Shown here: one piece after another, positions 31,025-34,551 of the stretch | How positions within the stretch are numbered: position 1 is the stretch's first letter | Layout: each line of letters opens with the position of its first letter | NCBI GenBank assembly: GCA_013698095.1 | Contig: JACCVQ010000074.1 | Span: 1 to 34,551 of the forward strand | Origin: Chloroflexota bacterium | GTDB taxonomy: Bacteria; Chloroflexota; Limnocylindria; Limnocylindrales; CSP1-4 | DNA length: 34,551 nucleotides | Reading direction: 5' to 3' | Program-made: the position numbers and the translations under genes | Notes under the pieces: generated by a model | What the model was told of the DNA's origin: nothing | Databases searched by the model: none | What the model saw: only the letters and a program-made list of their open reading frames with translations

Positions 31025-32389
31025 TCAGCCGCCGAGCGCCGCCTCGACCACGCCGGCAGGATCGGGCCGATCGTCGGCGACAGCTTGCGGTCGGCGGCCG
31101 ACGACATGCCAGACGTCCATGTCGCCCTTGCCCTTCACCGCAATCGTCCCGCGCGGCTCGCACTCGAACTCGTCGGCGATGAGGTCGTGGGTCGCGCGGG
31201 TGATCTGGACCCGGCCCGGCGTTCCCTGGGACTCCATCCGGCTGGCGGTGTTGACCGCGTCGCCCCACAGGTCGTAGAGGAACCGCTTCCGCCCGATCAC
31301 CCCGGCCACGACCGGGCCGGAGTTGATCCCGATCCGCAGCTCGAGCCCGAGGTGGCCGACCTCGTCGCTGGTCCGCATCGCCTCGACCATGTCGAGCGCC
31401 ATCCCGGCGAGGGCCTGGGCGTGGTCGGGTCGTGGTGTCGGGACGCCCGCCGCGACCATGTAGCAGTCGCCGATCGTCTTGATCTTCTCGACCTCGTAGC
31501 GCTCGGCCAGATCGTCGAAATGGCTGAACAGGTGGTCGAGCACCCCGACGACCTCGGCCGGCGGAAGATCCTCGGAGAACGGCGTGAAGTCGACGACATC
31601 GGCGAACAGGATGGAGGCGGCGCCGAACTGGTCGGCGATGGTGTGCGAATCGGCCTTGAGCCGGTTGGCGATCGAGCGGGGCAGGATGTTGAGGAGGAGG
31701 TTGTCCGCCTTGTCCTGCTCGACCCGGAGGGCAGCCAGGGCGTCCTGGCGCTGCTTCGCGAAGAGGGCCAGCAGCGTGAAGACCATCGTGCCGCCGACGG
31801 CGATGTTGAGGGCGAGCATCGTGGTCGTGAACCACGCCGGCAGCGGCGAGGTGTTGGCGAGGATCTCGCCGACCACCCCCGATCCGAGGAAGACGGCGAG
31901 GAACGCGACGTACCAGCGGATCCCGGACCGCACGCCGCCGAACACCAGCGCGCCCATCGGGGCGAGGATGCCCCACACGCCGACGCCGGTCGAGGTGATG
32001 AAGCCGCCGAGCGGGATCATCGACAGGTTCGGTGCCAGCAGGATGTCGAGGAGCTCGATCCGGAGGAGCACGCTGAAGTCGCGCGTCCGGGCGAAGGCGG
32101 CGATCGCCCCGAGCGACACGACGAAATACACGAACGCGAGCACGCCGGACGGCGCTCCGAACGCGAGGTACAGGCCGCCCCACAGCAGCGAGATCGGGAG
32201 GATCAGCACCGAGATCAGGACGAGGAGGGCCTTGCTGTGACGCGTGTCCTCGTCGTCACCGGCATTGGCGCCGACCTGCGCGAGGCGGCCGATCAGGGCG
32301 TCGGCGGCGGCGCGGGCGCGAACCATTGTGCTCACGTCCAGACGGTACTGCCTGACCCCACGCTGCGAAAAGGCAAGGCCCATCGTCAC
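31025..32389 (-). CDS. Class III adenylate cyclase with N-terminal membrane domain
   Basis: 454 residues from GTG 32389 (an ATG at 32326 is also possible). Makes cAMP. Residues of about 50-215 hold some six membrane segments (ALLVLISVLILPISLLWG to MVFTLLALFAK). The cyclase domain follows: metal-binding Asp in LFADVVDFT, Lys in EKIKTIGDCYM, Asp in YDLWGDAVNTASR; the Lys/Asp pair indicates ATP rather than GTP. RIGINSGPVVAGVIG is the second signature. The linker NLLLNILPRSIANRLK is the coiled segment usual before such domains. Stop and start with the small frame upstream overlap as GTGA. Confidence 0.88.
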   Translation of the reverse strand: MTMGLAFSQRGVRQYRLDVSTMVRARAAADALIGRLAQVGANAGDDEDTRHSKALLVLISVLILPISLLWGGLYLAFGAPSGVLAFVYFVVSLGAIAAFARTRDFSVLLRIELLDILLAPNLSMIPLGGFITSTGVGVWGILAPMGALVFGGVRSGIRWYVAFLAVFLGSGVVGEILANTSPLPAWFTTTMLALNIAVGGTMVFTLLALFAKQRQDALAALRVEQDKADNLLLNILPRSIANRLKADSHTIADQFGAASILFADVVDFTPFSEDLPPAEVVGVLDHLFSHFDDLAERYEVEKIKTIGDCYMVAAGVPTPRPDHAQALAGMALDMVEAMRTSDEVGHLGLELRIGINSGPVVAGVIGRKRFLYDLWGDAVNTASRMESQGTPGRVQITRATHDLIADEFECEPRGTIAVKGKGDMDVWHVVGRRPQAVADDRPDPAGVVEAALGG

Positions 32390-32532
32390 GCCGTGACGGG
32401 CTCGCGGGCGAACGCCGCGGCCCGGATCGCCTTGAGCCGCTTCATGACGTCGTAGGCGCCTCGAAACCGGTCAGGTGGCGCGCGGCGTTCGCGATCGGCG
32501 ACGCTCGCTCCTCGGCGTCCCCGCCTGACCAC
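32386..32532 (-). CDS. Possible 48-residue protein upstream of the cyclase
   Basis: A frame from GTG 32532 ends RFRGAYDVMKRLKAIRAAA, FAREPVTA and TGA, overlapping the cyclase GTG (GTGA). The C-terminal half has natural composition. The tight overlap resembles other gene junctions in this window, but no family is known. Confidence 0.3.
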   Translation of the reverse strand: MVRRGRRGASVADRERRAPPDRFRGAYDVMKRLKAIRAAAFAREPVTA

Positions 32533-32620
32533 CCGCCTAAGGCCCGGCCTCGCGCCGGACGTGGACTACGCTGGCGAGACGGCGGTCCGTGGCGGACCGC
32601 GGGCCCAGTGGAGGCACCCG

Positions 32621-33007
32621 ATGACCAACCTCGCCGATCTCGCCGATCTCATCCCGATCCAGGTCTGGGACGGCGTTGTCGCCCGTCGTGTCCAGGGCGA
32701 GCGGCTGACACTCGCCGTCGTCGAGCTGGCGCCCGACTCGATCGTCCCGGAGCACCGTCACGCCAACGAGCAGTGTGGGCTCGTGATCGAGGGCGAGGTC
32801 ACCTTCCGGATCGCCGACGAGGAGCGCCTCCTCGGTCCGGGCGGGACGTGGCGGATCGTCGGGGACACGCCGCACTCCGTGGTCACGGGCCCGGCCGGCG
32901 CGGTCGTCATCGACGTGTTCGCGCCGGCCCGTCACGACTGGGATGACCGGCCGGTGGTCGGGACGGCCGACGATCCACCGCCGCTCGCGTGGCCGCACAC
33001 GACTTGA
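32621..33007 (+). CDS. Cupin-domain protein
   Basis: 128 residues with GGAGG 6 nt before the ATG. Single conserved beta-barrel: motif 1 around IVPEHRHANEQCGLVIEGEV (two His and a Glu-like position for the metal) and motif 2 around GPGGTWRIVGDTPHSV (His). Members bind metals and small molecules or act as isomerases or dioxygenases; the substrate is unknown. Stands alone between the cyclase and the J-domain gene. Confidence 0.8.
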   Translation: MTNLADLADLIPIQVWDGVVARRVQGERLTLAVVELAPDSIVPEHRHANEQCGLVIEGEVTFRIADEERLLGPGGTWRIVGDTPHSVVTGPAGAVVIDVFAPARHDWDDRPVVGTADDPPPLAWPHTT

Positions 33008-33175
33008 CGCAGGCGGAGCCGTGCGGTGCGCGCAACGACGACGGCGGCTGCGCACCGGGGAACTGGTCGACGCGACGGATGGGGTCGTTTGGGCGCAAAC
33101 TTACCGAATACCGGCGCCTTCGGACTCCGCTCGTCCCGGCGCCGGCCCCGCTCGTCAGGCAGGTTGTCCCGTCGC

Positions 33176-33649
33176 ATGAAGGAAACCCCGCGGAACCCGT
33201 ACCAGGAGCTGGGCGCGGACGTCGAGGCCGACCCCCGGACGATCCGCGGCGCCTATCTCGCGAAAGCTCGGACCCACCACCCGGACCTCGGCGGGGACGT
33301 CAGGGCGATGGCCCGGATCAATGACGCCTTCGAGCTCCTCAACGACCCGGTTCGGCGGGCGGCGTACGACGCCGAGCACACGAAATGGCTGCGCCGCGAG
33401 AAGGACCAGACGCCGCACTGGACGGGCGCCGCGGGGGCGCCGCCAGGACGTCCGTCAGGCCCAGTGCTCGACTTCGGGATCTTCGCCGGCTGGTCGCTCG
33501 GCGAGATCGCACGTCGCGATGCCGGCTACCTCGTGTGGCTGTCCGAGCGCAAGGAGGGACGCCCGTTCCTCGCCGAGATCGAGCGTCATCTGGCCCCCTT
33601 CCGGGAGCCGTCGAGCCCGGGTCCGGCTGCGGGGCGCCGGCGCCGTTGA
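33176..33649 (+). CDS. J-domain protein fused to a DUF3820-like domain
   Basis: 157 residues from ATG 33176. N-terminal J domain (about 8-70) with HHPDLGG, ARINDAFELLNDPVRRAAYD; the HPD motif stimulates Hsp70 ATPase. After a Pro/Gly linker, LDFGIFAGWSLGEIARRDAG and YLVWLSERKEGRPFLAEIER match the DUF3820-like pattern (FGK-x-x-G-x-x-L-x-EI-x-x-x-D-x-x-YL-x-WL). No Gly/Phe or zinc region, so it is a class III J protein. It may direct DnaK to a particular client. Confidence 0.8.
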   Translation: MKETPRNPYQELGADVEADPRTIRGAYLAKARTHHPDLGGDVRAMARINDAFELLNDPVRRAAYDAEHTKWLRREKDQTPHWTGAAGAPPGRPSGPVLDFGIFAGWSLGEIARRDAGYLVWLSERKEGRPFLAEIERHLAPFREPSSPGPAAGRRRR

Positions 33650-33763
33650 CGCCCGGCGCCGTTGACGCTCGGCGCGCCAGGGTTCGAGGCGTGAGTCGCG
33701 TGGGGCCGCAGATTCGATCTGGCGACCCCGGAACCTGAGCCGTGCCATGATCGTCGCTGGGCC

Positions 33764-34525
33764 ATGATGCGAACCTCCGTTGTCTCCCGATCCAGGCGTA
33801 CCACGATCCTGGTGGCCGCCACCGCCCTCCTTCTCGGCGCGTGCACCCCGGCCACCGCCCCGTCGCCGTCTGCGGCGCCGCCCAGCCAGCCCCCCCCGAC
33901 GGCCGTCCCGACCGCGACCGGCGTGCTCTCGACGCAGGCCGCCGCGGCCCTCGTCCTCAGCACCGATCCGCGGTTCGCCGGCATCGAGCAGCAGAACCAG
34001 GGCCTGATCGGCCAGTGCTGCTCGTGGACCGCGACGCCGACCGCGACCGGCTACGCCGTCGTCATCGAGATCGGCTGGGGCGACTGCCCGGCGGGCTGCA
34101 TCAACCGTCATCACTGGTTCTACGCCGTAAACGCCGACGGGACAGTCACCCTCGATCACGAGGATGGCCCGCCCGTGCCGGCGGGCGTCCCGGGTCCGGC
34201 CGATGGGACAGCTGGCGGCCCTGGCATTCGCGGGATCGCCACGGCGGGCCCGGTCTGTCCCGTGGTCCGCCCGAACGATCCCAACTGTGCCGACCGACCA
34301 GTCGCCGGCGCCACCGTCCATGTCCTGGACGTGACGGGCCTCGAGGTGGCGACGCTCCAGACCGATGCGAGCGGGAGCTTCGTCGTCACCCTCCCCCCCG
34401 GGCAGTACCGCGTCCAGGCCGACGCCGTCGACGGCCTGATGGGCGGCGCGCCCACGCCCGCCGACGTCATGGTGGGGTCGGGGCTCGCCCTGGTTCAGCT
34501 GACCTACGACACGGGCATCCGCTGA
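33764..34525 (+). CDS. Lipoprotein with carboxypeptidase-regulatory-like domain
   Basis: 253 residues; ATG 33764 or the next codon. Signal peptide ends in LLLGACTP, a lipobox. A Pro/Ser/Thr tether follows, then a domain with several cysteines (GQCCSWTATP, GDCPAGCINRHHWFYAVN), and a C-terminal beta-sandwich (PVAGATVHVLDVTGLEVATL, SGSFVVTLPPGQYRVQADAV) typical of carboxypeptidase-regulatory-like or Cna-B-like domains. Surface-exposed; function unknown. The middle domain may bind a metal or be stabilised by disulfides. Confidence 0.75.
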   Translation: MMRTSVVSRSRRTTILVAATALLLGACTPATAPSPSAAPPSQPPPTAVPTATGVLSTQAAAALVLSTDPRFAGIEQQNQGLIGQCCSWTATPTATGYAVVIEIGWGDCPAGCINRHHWFYAVNADGTVTLDHEDGPPVPAGVPGPADGTAGGPGIRGIATAGPVCPVVRPNDPNCADRPVAGATVHVLDVTGLEVATLQTDASGSFVVTLPPGQYRVQADAVDGLMGGAPTPADVMVGSGLALVQLTYDTGIR

Positions 34526-34551
34526 ACATGAACGTGCCGCCGTCGGAGACC

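Noticed and set aside
31085..32455. Long plus-strand open frame opposite the cyclase
   Set aside because: It mirrors the codon pattern of the strongly supported cyclase gene and has shadow-like composition rich in Arg, Asp, Glu and His.

Overview
The window is high-GC, densely packed bacterial DNA. Start codons are often GTG, several gene junctions overlap as GTGA, ATGA or TGATG, and some leaders look very short or absent. Together with the gene content (ECF sigma factors, CUT1 sugar transporters, Rhs debris) this suggests a Chloroflexota or related actinobacteria-like soil or groundwater lineage. No rRNA or marker gene is present, so the phylum is an inference.

Left part (1-5.7 kb). A secreted trypsin-like serine protease and a small lipoprotein form a two-gene unit, bracketed by C-terminal relics of one IS481-type transposase pointing inwards. 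Next come a chimeric insertion-sequence graveyard and an apparently complete IS of about 1.16 kb with 15-bp inverted repeats, which cuts off the 5' part of a small gene. An ECF sigma factor translationally coupled to a membrane-anchored anti-sigma-like protein follows; its promoter matches the ECF type and the transcript may be nearly leaderless.

Polymorphic-toxin region (6.4-14.3 kb). This is the most unusual part. A DUF6883-like secreted effector and its partner each carry a single-base frameshift. Then eight small, unrelated minus-strand genes lie head to tail. At least two, a SUKH (SMI1/KNR4)-type protein and a small membrane protein, look like immunity proteins. Seven of the eight are preceded by a conserved 20-28 bp repeat, usually 32-34 bp before the start codon. 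The array abuts a truncated Rhs core whose C-terminal tip is glycine/alanine-rich and membrane-like, followed after 4 bp by a three-helix protein that may be its immunity partner. I read this as a poly-immunity cassette array with a shared promoter/junction element. Further frameshifted or truncated genes and a VOC protein follow.

Sugar island (15.2-29.4 kb). A decayed large serine recombinase borders an intact pathway: ArsR-like regulator, CUT1 ABC transporter (binding protein, two permeases, no ATPase), GH51 arabinofuranosidase and galT on the minus strand; a divergent GH2 enzyme; and a tandem pair of secreted sialidase-fold, probably GH93-like, hydrolases. Together these fit capture and breakdown of arabinan or arabinogalactan. 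The block is flanked by direct copies of a 14-bp sequence (CGAATAGCTGATAA) and ends beside half of a tRNA-Thr(CGU) gene, consistent with an old integrated element.

Right part (29.4-34.5 kb). A transposase HTH relic, a pair of about 100-bp repeats, the half tRNA, a small Cys/His-containing protein, a class III adenylate cyclase with membrane segments, a cupin, a J-domain/DUF3820 fusion and a lipoprotein with a carboxypeptidase-regulatory-like domain. Frameshifts concentrate in the toxin and IS regions and are absent from the sugar genes, which argues for real decay rather than uniformly poor sequence.
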